Part shown: one piece after another, positions 44,626 through 53,846 of the stretch
How the letters are laid out: every line of letters begins with the position of its first letter
Position numbering within the stretch: position 1 is the stretch's first letter
Source of the DNA: Eutrophobius brisbanensis
GTDB taxonomy: Bacteria > Pseudomonadota > Gammaproteobacteria > Eutrophobiales > Eutrophobiaceae
NCBI GenBank assembly: GCA_038131795.1
Contig: JAYPQE010000003.1
Location: forward strand, 2,108,001 to 2,172,000
DNA: 64,000 nt
Direction: 5' to 3'
Translations under genes and position numbers: made by a program
Notes under the pieces: model-generated
What the model was told of the DNA's origin: nothing
Databases searched by the model: none
The model's input: the letters and a program-made list of their open reading frames with translations, nothing else

Positions 44626-45663
44626 TTAGTTTAAACCATTGGCGGCGTGGGGTACTAATCTTGTGCCGCCCAGGCTGAATAAAAGCCTTTCCATCAGCTC
44701 CCAGGGGTTATGTCTTGCGGCACCTTTCAGGGTCCGATCAATGTAAATCGCCTCCTGCAACAATGAGGCGAGGTGTTGCCGATTGAGACGGGCGAGTAAT
44801 GAGTTGATGGCATCCTGGCGTGAGTACCAGACCCGGTGCTGGTTAAATACCGTGTCTTTGGGTATGCCGGCAGCAAGCTGGCCGGAAATGGACATGATTC
44901 GGCGTAACTCCCACATGATGGCGCCATAGATACCAATGGGTTCTATGCCTTCCTGACGTAGTCCACGCAGCATATTTACTGCGCGCTGTCTGTTGCCGTT
45001 CAATGCGTACTCGAGCAGGGCGAAGACATCATATCTTGAACTGTCGGTAACACTGCTTTGAACATCTTCCAGTGATACCTTATCGCCTTCAATCAACAGG
45101 CAGAGTTTTTCGATTTCCTGTTGGGTGGCGAGTAAATTACCTTCTGTCTTCATGGCAATTAATTCGGCTGCCCCAGGGTCTATGGTTTTACCCTTCTGTC
45201 TGAAACGACGGATGATCCATTCAGGTAGTCTGGACAGGTTGGGGGACTTGATCTGGATGATGACCCCCAGACGGTCAATGGCCTTGTACCATTTAGATTG
45301 CTGCATCCGTCTTTCAAACTTGTCTAAGGTCACCAACAGGGTATTTTCCTGCGGTGCTGAGTCCAGGTAGTTGACTAGGGCTTCACTGCCGGGTTTGCCC
45401 AGGGCATGATGGGCCATTCGCAGTTCAAGCAGTTTAGATGATGAAAACAGCCCCATGTTGGCGCTTTCCTGTAGTAACTGGTTCCAGTCAAAGCCCTTTT
45501 CATAACTAAGCAGGGTCCTGTCCGCACCCGCCTGGCGGGCAAACTGACGAATGTGATCAGTGGCCTCCATAGATTGCAGGGGTTCATCGCCGGCCACAAG
45601 GTATACCGGTTTTAAACCATTTTTCTTCAGGTGATTTGCGATCTGTTCAACACTGGTTTGCAT
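44626..45663 (-). CDS. holA: HolA, DNA polymerase III delta subunit
   Basis: 345 residues. Begins MQTSVEQIANHLKKNGLKPVYLVAGDEPL, the conserved delta N-terminus, with an AAA+-like fold lacking ATPase motifs. It opens the beta clamp in the clamp loader. 9 bp downstream of lptE. Confidence 0.94.
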   Translation of the reverse strand: MQTSVEQIANHLKKNGLKPVYLVAGDEPLQSMEATDHIRQFARQAGADRTLLSYEKGFDWNQLLQESANMGLFSSSKLLELRMAHHALGKPGSEALVNYLDSAPQENTLLVTLDKFERRMQQSKWYKAIDRLGVIIQIKSPNLSRLPEWIIRRFRQKGKTIDPGAAELIAMKTEGNLLATQQEIEKLCLLIEGDKVSLEDVQSSVTDSSRYDVFALLEYALNGNRQRAVNMLRGLRQEGIEPIGIYGAIMWELRRIMSISGQLAAGIPKDTVFNQHRVWYSRQDAINSLLARLNRQHLASLLQEAIYIDRTLKGAARHNPWELMERLLFSLGGTRLVPHAANGLN

Positions 45664-45672
45664 CTTGTCTGT

Positions 45673-46173
45673 TCAGTCGTTAAGGGTATTTAACACCTGG
45701 ATGATTTGTGTGGCCGCCAGTTTTGTCATCTCTGTAATCAGCTCATCGCGTTCGGTGACGGAACCCAGTACTGCGGTGTCATCAAAGGCATAGTCCCGGG
45801 AAATTCGAATCAACTGGTTGTCTATTACGGGACTGTTTTCCTGGTCCATAACAGTCATCCTGACAGTCAGTTGTAATTGATATTCTTCGGCCTTGCCGGT
45901 GATGGCAGAGACACTCAATACAGTCTGTTCAATATTGTAATCATCCAGTCTTAACCGATATTGGGCAAGGTCCCGGTCGCCTACCAGCGTGGTGCCTGCA
46001 GTACCCAGCTGTAATCTCAGTTCATTGGCCACGGCTGAAGCCTCAGATGCAGACAGATAAAGATGTGACAATGCCGAATCGGTTTTCGGTGTGGAGCCGC
46101 GTAAATGAAAACCGCACGATGCCGCCATTACTGATATGAATATCAGTATTAAAATGGATTTCGTTGAGGCCAT
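45673..46173 (-). CDS. lptE: LptE, LPS-assembly lipoprotein
   Basis: 166 residues from ATG 46173; the frame is open three codons upstream inside the leuS stop. Lipobox ASCG followed by FHLRGS, the family hallmark (SCGFHLRG). Plug of the LptD outer-membrane LPS translocon, located in the standard leuS-lptE-holA order. Confidence 0.95.
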   Translation of the reverse strand: MASTKSILILIFISVMAASCGFHLRGSTPKTDSALSHLYLSASEASAVANELRLQLGTAGTTLVGDRDLAQYRLRLDDYNIEQTVLSVSAITGKAEEYQLQLTVRMTVMDQENSPVIDNQLIRISRDYAFDDTAVLGSVTERDELITEMTKLAATQIIQVLNTLND

Positions 46174-46174
46174 G

Positions 46175-48835
46175 CTAGACAACGATATTCACCAGTTTGC
46201 CAGGGACCACAATAGTCTTTCGTACTTCCTTGCCTTCAATAAAACGGGATACATTGTCGTTGGCCAGGGCCATAGACTTGATGGTATCGTCATTTGCAGT
46301 TGTTGAGGCCATTATTTTGCCGCGCAGTTTGCCGTTTACCTGAATGATGATTTCAATCTCGTCTTTTATCAAGGCGTCCCGGTCCACTTCAGGCCAGGTT
46401 GCGTCCATGATTAATCCCTGGTGGCCCAGTTCTGACCACAGGGCCTGAGTGATGTGGGGCACAATGGGGGCCAGCAGTAATAAGGTGGTTTCCAGCCCTT
46501 CCTTGAGCATCTGTTTACTCTGTTCCTCACTGGCGTCAAGTTTGGTCAGGACATTTATCATTTCCATCACCGCGGCGATGGCCGTATTAAATGTATAACG
46601 CCGGCCAATATCATCATTTACCTTTTCAATGGTTTCATGGATCTTGGTCCTGGCATTTTTCTGCTCGGTAGTCAGGTTTCCCTGATTCAGCTTGTCCTTC
46701 GCCTCCAGTTTGATGACGTCATGGGCAAATTTCCACAACCGCTTTAAAAACCGGAATGCACCGTCCACGCCGGTGTCCGACCATTCCAGGGTTTGTTCAG
46801 GTGGTGAGGTAAACATCATAAACAGCCTGGCGGTATCTGCCCCATAGGTCTCGATCAAAGACTGTGGATCGATACCGTTATTTTTGGACTTTGACATGGT
46901 GCCAATGCCGCCAGACTCAACCGTACTGCCGTCTGATTTTAATACCGCGCCGGTGCGCTGGCCCTGGCTGTCAAACTGGATATCGATCTCAGCAGGATTG
47001 TAGTAGACAATGCGGCCACTGTCTGACTTGTTAAAAAATATCTCGTTTAACACCATGCCCTGGGTCAACAAATTAGAAAAAGGCTCGTTAAAGTCCAGCA
47101 GATTGAGTTCGTGCATGACCTTGGTCCAGAACCGGGAATACAACAGGTGGAGGATGGCGTGTTCAATACCGCCAATGTACTGATCCACCGGCATCCAGTA
47201 TTTCACCCGGTCATCCACCATCTGGTCCTCGCGATCATTGCAGCAGTAGCGCAGGTAATACCATGATGAGTCAACGAAGGTATCCATGGTGTCTGACTCC
47301 CGCCTGGCCTCGCCGCCACATTTTGGACACGTACAGGAGTAAAAGTCAGGGTCTTTTACCAGAGGGTTTCCGGACCCGTCCGGCACCATATCCTGGGGCA
47401 GTGCCACGGGCAGCTGGTCATCAGGTACCGGAACGTCGCCACAGGTGTCGCAATGAATAATGGGGATCGGACAGCCCCAGTAGCGCTGTCGGGAGATGCC
47501 CCAGTCCCTGAGCCGATACTGGATTCTCTTCTCACCCAGCTGCTTTTCTTCCAGCATTGTCGCGATCTGGTCAACGGCGTCAGCGTAGGGCTTGCCGTCC
47601 AGGGGCCCGGAGTTAATACAGAATGTTGTTACCTTGCCGGTATCACCCTTGTCCGCATACCACTCCTTCCATGCGTTCTTATCAAAGTCATAATAGGCAT
47701 AGTCATTCCCAGTAAAATCCTTTCCTGCCTGACGCTGTTTCTCTATGTCGTTGGAGACCACCTGTTTTATGGGCAGGTCATATTTCAGGGTAAACTCAAA
47801 ATCCCGTTCGTCGTGGGCCGGTACGGCCATGACGGCCCCCTCGCCATAACCCATGAGGACATAATTGGCCACCCACACCGGGAGTTCTTCACCGGTAATG
47901 GGGTGTAATACATGAAGCCCCGTATCCATGCCTTTTTTCTCCTGGGTGGCAAGGTCCTCCTCCATCACTGCACCCTGTTTACACTCATCAATAAATGTTG
48001 CAAGTTCAGGATTGGTTTCGGCTGCAGCAGTTGCCAGTGGGTGTTCGGCGGCCACGGCCACATAGGTGGCGCCGTACAAGGTATCTGCGCGGGTAGTAAA
48101 TACCCGGATCACCTCATCACTGTCTGGCAGGGGGAAGGCGATCTCTACACCATGGCTCTTGCCTATCCAGTTGGCCTGCATGGTCCTGACCCGTTCCGGC
48201 CAGCCAGTAAGGGTATCCAGATCATCAAGCAGGGCATCGGCAAACCGGGTGATGGCCATGTAATACATTGGGATCTCACGTTTTTCCACCTCTGCGCCGG
48301 TGCGCCAACCCTTGCCGTCAATGACCTGTTCGTTGGCGAGTACGGTCTGGTCCACCGGGTCCCAGTTCACTACCCCGGTTTTTTTATACACCAGCCCCTC
48401 CTCCAGCATCCTCAGGAATAACCACTGGTTCCATTTATAATAATCCGCATCACAGGTGGCCAGTTCGCGGTCCCAGTCTATGGCAAAGCCCAGGGCCTTT
48501 AATTGACCGCGCATATAGTCGATATTTTCGTATGTCCATTTGGCCGGTGGTACACCGTTGGCCATGGCGGCATTTTCCGCGGGCAGGCCGAAGGCATCCC
48601 AGCCCATGGGCTGCAGGACATTCTTGCCGTGCATACGGTGATAACGGGAGATCACATCACCAATGGTGTAATTACGCACATGCCCCATGTGCAGCTTGCC
48701 ACTGGGGTAGGGGAACATACACAGGCAATAAAATTTCTCCTTCGCAGGATCTTCAGTGACGATGAGTGCATTGGTTTTGTCCCACAGTGCCTGGACCTGT
48801 TTTTCAACATCCCCGGGGAGGTAGCGATTTTCCAT
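46175..48835 (-). CDS. leuS: LeuS, leucyl-tRNA synthetase
   Basis: 886 residues from ATG 48835 (MENRYLPGDVEKQVQALWD), the normal start; the frame is open 68 codons further upstream but that part is intergenic. HIGH motif HMGH in PYPSGKLHMGHVRNY; the editing domain is present; the KMSKS loop reads TMSKSKNNGIDP, with Thr in place of the first Lys. Zinc-like CxxC pairs are in HCDTCGD and CTCPKCGG. Essential. Confidence 0.97.
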   Translation of the reverse strand: MENRYLPGDVEKQVQALWDKTNALIVTEDPAKEKFYCLCMFPYPSGKLHMGHVRNYTIGDVISRYHRMHGKNVLQPMGWDAFGLPAENAAMANGVPPAKWTYENIDYMRGQLKALGFAIDWDRELATCDADYYKWNQWLFLRMLEEGLVYKKTGVVNWDPVDQTVLANEQVIDGKGWRTGAEVEKREIPMYYMAITRFADALLDDLDTLTGWPERVRTMQANWIGKSHGVEIAFPLPDSDEVIRVFTTRADTLYGATYVAVAAEHPLATAAAETNPELATFIDECKQGAVMEEDLATQEKKGMDTGLHVLHPITGEELPVWVANYVLMGYGEGAVMAVPAHDERDFEFTLKYDLPIKQVVSNDIEKQRQAGKDFTGNDYAYYDFDKNAWKEWYADKGDTGKVTTFCINSGPLDGKPYADAVDQIATMLEEKQLGEKRIQYRLRDWGISRQRYWGCPIPIIHCDTCGDVPVPDDQLPVALPQDMVPDGSGNPLVKDPDFYSCTCPKCGGEARRESDTMDTFVDSSWYYLRYCCNDREDQMVDDRVKYWMPVDQYIGGIEHAILHLLYSRFWTKVMHELNLLDFNEPFSNLLTQGMVLNEIFFNKSDSGRIVYYNPAEIDIQFDSQGQRTGAVLKSDGSTVESGGIGTMSKSKNNGIDPQSLIETYGADTARLFMMFTSPPEQTLEWSDTGVDGAFRFLKRLWKFAHDVIKLEAKDKLNQGNLTTEQKNARTKIHETIEKVNDDIGRRYTFNTAIAAVMEMINVLTKLDASEEQSKQMLKEGLETTLLLLAPIVPHITQALWSELGHQGLIMDATWPEVDRDALIKDEIEIIIQVNGKLRGKIMASTTANDDTIKSMALANDNVSRFIEGKEVRKTIVVPGKLVNIVV

Positions 48836-48925
48836 AAAATTTAAATCATTCCTGTTATAACTGACAGCCTGCAAGGATACAGCACGCTGCGGACAGGGAA
48901 CAACCATGTATTGTTTATAATGCAC

Positions 48926-48952
48926 AAAAAAGGCCCGCAGGGGATGCGGGCC
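48926..48952 (-). terminator. Rho-independent terminator of the ComEA-like gene
   Basis: Read on the minus strand: stem GGCCCGCA / TGCGGGCC (8 bp, 5-base loop) followed by TTTTTT. It lies about 50 bp after the ComEA-like stop and separates that gene from leuS. Confidence 0.92.
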
Positions 48953-49001
48953 AAGATATGGGGAGTGTCCCGGGCATGGCCCGGTTGCATGAGGCAGGGT
49001 G

Positions 49002-49268
49002 CTACTTTTTATTGACGATGAGGATCTCGCGGTTGGCATCTACCGTCGCCTGGCCAATACCATCCACTTCCGCCAGTTCATCTACCGATCCAAACGGGCC
49101 ATACTTATCCCTGTAATTAATGATCGCCTGGGCGCGGGACTCACCCACACCTTTGACCATCATCAGGGTTGCCTTGTCAGCCGAATTCAGATCGATAGGA
49201 CCCTGGCCATAGGTATTGATACAAATAGAAAGGAATGCGACAAATAAACATCTTTTGAGTATTTCCAT
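49002..49268 (-). CDS. ComEA-like helix-hairpin-helix protein
   Basis: 88 residues with AAGGAG ribosome site. Signal peptide (about 1-22), then a helix-hairpin-helix domain: PIDLNSADKATLMMVKGVGESRAQAIINYR and GPFGSVDELAEVDGIGQAT. This fits the small ComEA family of periplasmic DNA-binding proteins in natural transformation. Followed by a strong terminator, so monocistronic. Confidence 0.88.
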   Translation of the reverse strand: MEILKRCLFVAFLSICINTYGQGPIDLNSADKATLMMVKGVGESRAQAIINYRDKYGPFGSVDELAEVDGIGQATVDANREILIVNKK

Positions 49269-49411
49269 CTTGTTCTCCTTGTTGTTAACAAATAGTCCAT
49301 TTTTTCCGTGTACAACATGATTGATACTAGACGCATTTTTTCTGAATTGGAATATACCTCAAAAGGGGGATGGATGAGGTCGTTAGAACAGGCCGGTAAA
49401 TATACGTAATT

Positions 49412-49442
49412 ACGGGACAGGCCCAACACAGGCCTGTCTCGT
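49412..49442 (-). terminator. Hairpin after the porin gene
   Basis: Inverted repeat GACAGGCC (49416-49423) / GGCCTGTC (49431-49438), extended by ACG/CGT, 16 bp past the porin stop. No T-run follows, so it may be a weak or Rho-assisted terminator or a 3'-stabilising stem. Confidence 0.45.
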
Positions 49443-49457
49443 AACACATTAAACCCT

Positions 49458-50738
49458 TTAGAACTTGACGTTCAAATCAAGCTGGATGAGGTCCTGGTCC
49501 TGGTTTAACAGGTAGTTTTCAATCATGTAGTAATCTACACCTACGGCCACATTGCGCATCACGGAGTAGGTAAAGGCGATCTCATGTCCCTTGATGCCGG
49601 TCTGCCCGCCGAAACGGTCCGAGTCCGGCAGGATATCCGGCCAGGCATTTTGTTCCAGGTGGGCATAGTTATAGGCCAGGGACCAGGGGCCCTGTGAGGC
49701 CTTGACGCCAATCAGGTAACCATCATCTTCACTGGTAATGGTGTCATTATTGGTTACCCACTCGGCAAAGAGGCTGGTGCGTACACCATTACCAAACAGG
49801 TCCTTAACACCCAGTTCACCGGCCAGGACAAAAATTTCACTAAAGTTTGGGTCAGAGTTTGTACCCGCTGTGACAAATGAACCCAGTACCGGGTTATCTG
49901 AGAAGGTGTAGAACGTGCCCGCCAGGGTGCCGAACAGGCTGTCGCTCCCAAACCGCTGACCCAACTGGCCATAGATCATATGGGGGTCATCATGACTGCT
50001 ACTGTTTTCTTCCAATACCCATATCCCGCTGTTCGCAAAGGTTGTACCCAGCTCGGAGGGATAGCTGAAATTCATTGAAAAACCTTCCGGTGTAATGTCG
50101 CCATCCCACATCAGGTCTGATGCCAGGTACAGATAGCTGGTGCTCTTGAATTTCCCACCTATGGCCTTGAAGTGCTCATTGATCTGATATTGGGCGTAGG
50201 CGTAATCCAGATTGATACCCTTGGATGAAAAGGTGCTGTCAAAGGACTGGTTTGTAGATCTAAGATCTGAGGACCCGCTGGCCAGTCCCGCACCTACTTC
50301 CCAGCCGTCTGTGGGTTTTGCCGTTATACCCAGGCGATACCGGACCCGGCCCCGTCCACGTCCTGTGCCTGTAGGATCAATGTCCTGACCCTGATAGCGT
50401 AATCTGATGTCACCTTTTAAGTTAATCTTTGATGCCCAGTCTGTAGCCTTGTTATTCACGGTGGCCACCTGAATTTTTTCCTCAACGGTTTCCCTGTCCT
50501 TACGTTTTTCAGCCTCGCTTTGTTCCTGGTCTGCCATAGCCGCATTTCGCAGCTGGCCATATTCATCATCTGAGATACTGCCTTTGTTATGAAGAATTTC
50601 GATCAACTCAAGCATGGCTGAATTACTTGCATACAGATTCATTGGTAATGATAAAAATGTAGATAAAAGAATAACTTTCATCACAATAGAGGTAACTATA
50701 TATATGTGGTTTATGAGATTGACTAAAGTCTTGCGCAT
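49458..50738 (-). CDS. Putative outer-membrane porin
   Basis: 426 residues with GAGG ribosome site. Long n-region then signal peptide ending near LYASN. A short coiled-coil (about 45-95, with KRKDRETVEEK) precedes a beta-barrel made of alternating segments and ends in the Phe-terminated LIQLDLNVKF expected of outer-membrane barrels. It resembles putative porins with an N-terminal trimerising helix. It is divergent from the PiT/PhoBR genes, with a Pho-box-like site 72 bp upstream, so probably a phosphate-starvation porin. Confidence 0.8.
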   Translation of the reverse strand: MRKTLVNLINHIYIVTSIVMKVILLSTFLSLPMNLYASNSAMLELIEILHNKGSISDDEYGQLRNAAMADQEQSEAEKRKDRETVEEKIQVATVNNKATDWASKINLKGDIRLRYQGQDIDPTGTGRGRGRVRYRLGITAKPTDGWEVGAGLASGSSDLRSTNQSFDSTFSSKGINLDYAYAQYQINEHFKAIGGKFKSTSYLYLASDLMWDGDITPEGFSMNFSYPSELGTTFANSGIWVLEENSSSHDDPHMIYGQLGQRFGSDSLFGTLAGTFYTFSDNPVLGSFVTAGTNSDPNFSEIFVLAGELGVKDLFGNGVRTSLFAEWVTNNDTITSEDDGYLIGVKASQGPWSLAYNYAHLEQNAWPDILPDSDRFGGQTGIKGHEIAFTYSVMRNVAVGVDYYMIENYLLNQDQDLIQLDLNVKF

Positions 50739-50809
50739 TTTGTGGTCCTCAATGATCCAAGGTTGTTTTTTTAATAGTGATGTCTTTGACTAATTCTGAG
50801 CACGAAAAT

Positions 50810-50827
50810 ATTACAGTAATATTACAA
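50810..50827 (-). promoter_or_regulatory. Pho box upstream of the porin
   Basis: On the minus strand TTGTAAT-ATTA-CTGTAAT: two half-sites 11 bp apart, each one or two changes from the PhoB half-site CTGTCAT. It lies 72 bp upstream of the porin ATG in a position suited to activation, and the PhoB gene is in the adjacent operon. Confidence 0.65.
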
Positions 50828-50879
50828 GTAGACCTTTTTTTAATTAAATTTACTTTTAACTTTAAGGTTACCTGCCAGC

Positions 50880-50897
50880 CTGTATGATATAAGTCAT
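50880..50897 (+). promoter_or_regulatory. Possible degenerate Pho box upstream of the PhoU-like gene
   Basis: CTGTATG and AAGTCAT, 11 bp apart, about 80 bp before the rightward operon. Several mismatches to CTGTCAT; only weak support. Confidence 0.3.
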
Positions 50898-50977
50898 AAT
50901 AATGAGATTAAATTGAAATTGTTGTGGAAACATGTTCGTACATGCACAATAATTTCCTTCTTACAGGAGACGATCTA

Positions 50978-51652
50978 ATGAAAAATATAATGTCTGTTTT
51001 TGGGCGTTCACCATTCGTGCCGTTACAGATGCATATGGAAAAGGTCAGTGTTTGTGTTGATAAAATTCCAGAAATTCTGGAACTATACAGACAAGGAGAT
51101 GCGGATGCTGTTGAGAAACTATCAAAGCAAATCTCCAAGCTTGAACATGAAGCAGATCTTATCAAACACGATATTCGGGGCAGTCTACCCAGAGGTATTT
51201 TCACTCCGGTGAACCGATCCAATATTTTAAGAATCCTTGATATTCAGGACAAAATAGCGAACAAAGCTGAAAATATGGGGATCTTACTAACATTCAAACA
51301 TGCAAAACGCTTTGATGGCTTTGATGAAAGGTTAAACGAGTTTATGGAATTATGTATAGCAACCTTTCATGGTGCTGAATTAGTGATTGAACGCCTTGAT
51401 GAGCTGGTTGAAACAGGTTTTGGTGGACAGGAGGCCAATAATGTCCACGAACTAATTGATAAGGTGGCGGTGCTTGAGCATGAGGTTGATGTTAATCAGC
51501 GTGAATTAATCAGGAGATTGCTTGAATATGAGGACTCAATTAGTTACGGGGATTTTTTTCTCTGGACAAGAATGATCAGGCAATTAAGCGGGATAGCTGA
51601 TAGTGCTGATGAACTTGCGGCCGCAGTACGCTTACTGCTCGAGGCACATTGA
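50978..51652 (+). CDS. PhoU-like DUF47/TIGR00153 protein, PiT accessory
   Basis: 224 residues from ATG 50978, which has AGGAG 8 bases upstream; an ATG 18 codons upstream is less likely. All-helical PhoU-like fold with KLEHEADLIKHDIRG and VLEHEVDVNQRELIR, the two ExxxD metal-binding-like repeats. Members are encoded with PiT transporters and tune low-affinity phosphate uptake. Precedes PiT by 25 bp. Confidence 0.88.
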   Translation: MKNIMSVFGRSPFVPLQMHMEKVSVCVDKIPEILELYRQGDADAVEKLSKQISKLEHEADLIKHDIRGSLPRGIFTPVNRSNILRILDIQDKIANKAENMGILLTFKHAKRFDGFDERLNEFMELCIATFHGAELVIERLDELVETGFGGQEANNVHELIDKVAVLEHEVDVNQRELIRRLLEYEDSISYGDFFLWTRMIRQLSGIADSADELAAAVRLLLEAH

Positions 51653-51677
51653 TTTAGAAAACTAGGAAAGCGTATTT

Positions 51678-53108
51678 ATGGAACTCTATCTATATATAAT
51701 TATTACATTGGCAATCATTTTTGGCGTTTATATGGCCTGGGGTATTGGTGCCAATGATGTCGCAAATGCAATGGGGACATCGGTTGGCTCCGGGGCACTG
51801 ACCCTGAAAAGGGCGGTAATACTGGCGGCCATACTGGAGTTTGGTGGTGCGTTTCTGGTGGGGTCTCATGTCTCAGAAACGGTAAGGAGGGGAATAGTCG
51901 ACCCAGGCATTTTCGCAGGAGATGGTTTGTCCTTTATGTTGGGGATGTTATCTGCATTGCTGGCTGCCGGCACCTGGTTGCAGTTAGCGTCCTGGAAAGG
52001 CTGGCCTGTTTCAACAACCCATTCCATCGTAGGCTCGATCGTTGGGTTCGGTCTTGTGTATGGGGGCATGAATGCTATCCATTGGGACAAGGTCAGTACC
52101 ATTGCGGCCAGCTGGGTCATCTCCCCTTTATTTAGTGGGTTTATTTCTTATTTAATTTTTACCTTAATACTACGAACAGTTTTTTATCACCCCAAACCTT
52201 TAGCTGCCGCCAAAAAAATAGCACCCTATATCGTTTTTTCAGTGTTTTCTGTTTTAACTTTGACGATGGTATTTAAGGGATTGGCAAATCTAAAATTAGA
52301 TTTGTCTATGTCTGACTCACTTACAATAGCCTTTGGTATCGGGCTGTTTGCCGCTACGGTTAGCCTTTTTTTAGTCAATCGAATAAAAGTGACAGATCAT
52401 GCAGGCATGTCTGAAAAAATTTCTGACCCCAGGGTGGTGAAATCACTGGACAAGGCTGCAAAACACCTTGAAAAGGTTAGGTTGAATTCTCCCGGTCATA
52501 TGAAGTCAGAGATTGCGGAAACCCTTGAGTCAATAAAGTTGATGCGCTGGGAATCTCAACGTAAGTATGAATATCATACTAACAGCGAGCAATATCAACA
52601 GGTAGAAAGGATGTTTGTTTACCTGCAAATATTAAGCGCGTGTTTTGTTGCCTTTGCCCATGGTGCCAATGATGTGGCCAATGCCATTGGGCCTATGTCT
52701 GCGGTTTTGTCTGTTGCTATGGCCGGAGGCGAGAGTATTGCTGCCAGATCGCCTGTGCCGCTTTGGGTATTGGCCCTTGGTGGTGCCGGTATCGCCGTTG
52801 GTCTTGCTACCTGGGGATGGCGTGTCATGGAAACGATAGGAAAGAATATTACCCACCTGACGCCAACTCGAGGGTTCAGTGCAGAGTTTGGGGCTGCTAC
52901 CACCATCGTGTTAGCATCAAAAATGGGTCTGCCAATTTCAACTACACACACCCTGGTGGGGGCAGTATTGGGCGTTGGACTGGCAAGAGGAATTGGTGCG
53001 GTTAATTTAACGACAGTCAGGGACGTCGTAATTTCATGGTTAGTGACGCTGCCTGCCGGCGCTTTATTAGCAATCATCTTCTTTTACATATTGAAGGCAT
53101 TTTTCTAA
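51678..53108 (+). CDS. PiT-family inorganic phosphate transporter
   Basis: 476 residues. The duplicated signature GANDVANA occurs near the N-terminus (GIGANDVANAMGTS) and again in the second half (AHGANDVANAIGP); about ten membrane helices with a central cytosolic loop. Low-affinity metal-phosphate:H+ symport. Between the PhoU-like gene and phoB. Confidence 0.95.
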   Translation: MELYLYIIITLAIIFGVYMAWGIGANDVANAMGTSVGSGALTLKRAVILAAILEFGGAFLVGSHVSETVRRGIVDPGIFAGDGLSFMLGMLSALLAAGTWLQLASWKGWPVSTTHSIVGSIVGFGLVYGGMNAIHWDKVSTIAASWVISPLFSGFISYLIFTLILRTVFYHPKPLAAAKKIAPYIVFSVFSVLTLTMVFKGLANLKLDLSMSDSLTIAFGIGLFAATVSLFLVNRIKVTDHAGMSEKISDPRVVKSLDKAAKHLEKVRLNSPGHMKSEIAETLESIKLMRWESQRKYEYHTNSEQYQQVERMFVYLQILSACFVAFAHGANDVANAIGPMSAVLSVAMAGGESIAARSPVPLWVLALGGAGIAVGLATWGWRVMETIGKNITHLTPTRGFSAEFGAATTIVLASKMGLPISTTHTLVGAVLGVGLARGIGAVNLTTVRDVVISWLVTLPAGALLAIIFFYILKAFF

Positions 53109-53141
53109 CATTTCGTTCTCTATTTATGTCAACCGCTATCG

Positions 53142-53831
53142 ATGAGTAAATCGATCCTGATTGTTGAAGACGAAGAACCCATTAGAGAGATGTTGGCATT
53201 TACCCTTTCCCGTGCCGGCTACACTATACTTGAAGCAGGCTCTGTAAATGAAGCCAGACAAGTTATTGAAAAACGTATTCCCAGCCTGATATTACTGGAC
53301 TGGATGTTGCCGGGCATCAGTGGAGTTGATTTTATCAGTGCACTTCGAACTGACTTGCTTACAAATAGCGTACCAATCGTCATGCTGACTGCAAAAAGTG
53401 ATGAGATGGATAAGATTAAGGCCCTGGATACGGGTGCTGACGACTATATTACCAAGCCATTTTCAACAAAAGAGATGTTGGCAAGGGTGAGGGCGCTCAT
53501 TAGACGTACAGATGAAAATGATCAGCAGCAGACAATTGAAATTCCAGGGTTAATTATAAATCCCACCACATGTAAGGTATTAGCGGGTGAACGAAATGTA
53601 GATTTAAGCCCCACGGAGTTCAAGTTATTGTATTTTTTTATCAGCCAACAAGAAAAGGTCTTTAGCCGTGCTCAAATACTGGATAAGGTTTGGGGTGATT
53701 CTGTATTTGTTGAAGAACGAACTGTTGATGTGCATATCAGAAGGCTTCGAAAAAACCTGGAACCGTTTGGTTTTAATAAGAAAATTCAGACCGTCAGAAG
53801 TTTTGGTTATAAATTTTCGTTGCAACAATGA
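53142..53831 (+). CDS. phoB: PhoB, phosphate regulon response regulator
   Basis: 229 residues: receiver domain with ILIVEDEEPIREML, phospho-acceptor Asp in LILLDWMLPGISG, and Lys in YITKPFSTKE; C-terminal OmpR-type winged helix (DLSPTEFKLL, RTVDVHIRRLRKNL). Activates Pho-box promoters under phosphate limitation. Sits between PiT and phoR. Confidence 0.95.
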   Translation: MSKSILIVEDEEPIREMLAFTLSRAGYTILEAGSVNEARQVIEKRIPSLILLDWMLPGISGVDFISALRTDLLTNSVPIVMLTAKSDEMDKIKALDTGADDYITKPFSTKEMLARVRALIRRTDENDQQQTIEIPGLIINPTTCKVLAGERNVDLSPTEFKLLYFFISQQEKVFSRAQILDKVWGDSVFVEERTVDVHIRRLRKNLEPFGFNKKIQTVRSFGYKFSLQQ

Positions 53832-53846
53832 AACCGAGATATATTT

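Noticed and set aside
47912..48421. 169-codon open frame antisense to leuS
   Set aside because: Shadow of leuS coding sequence.
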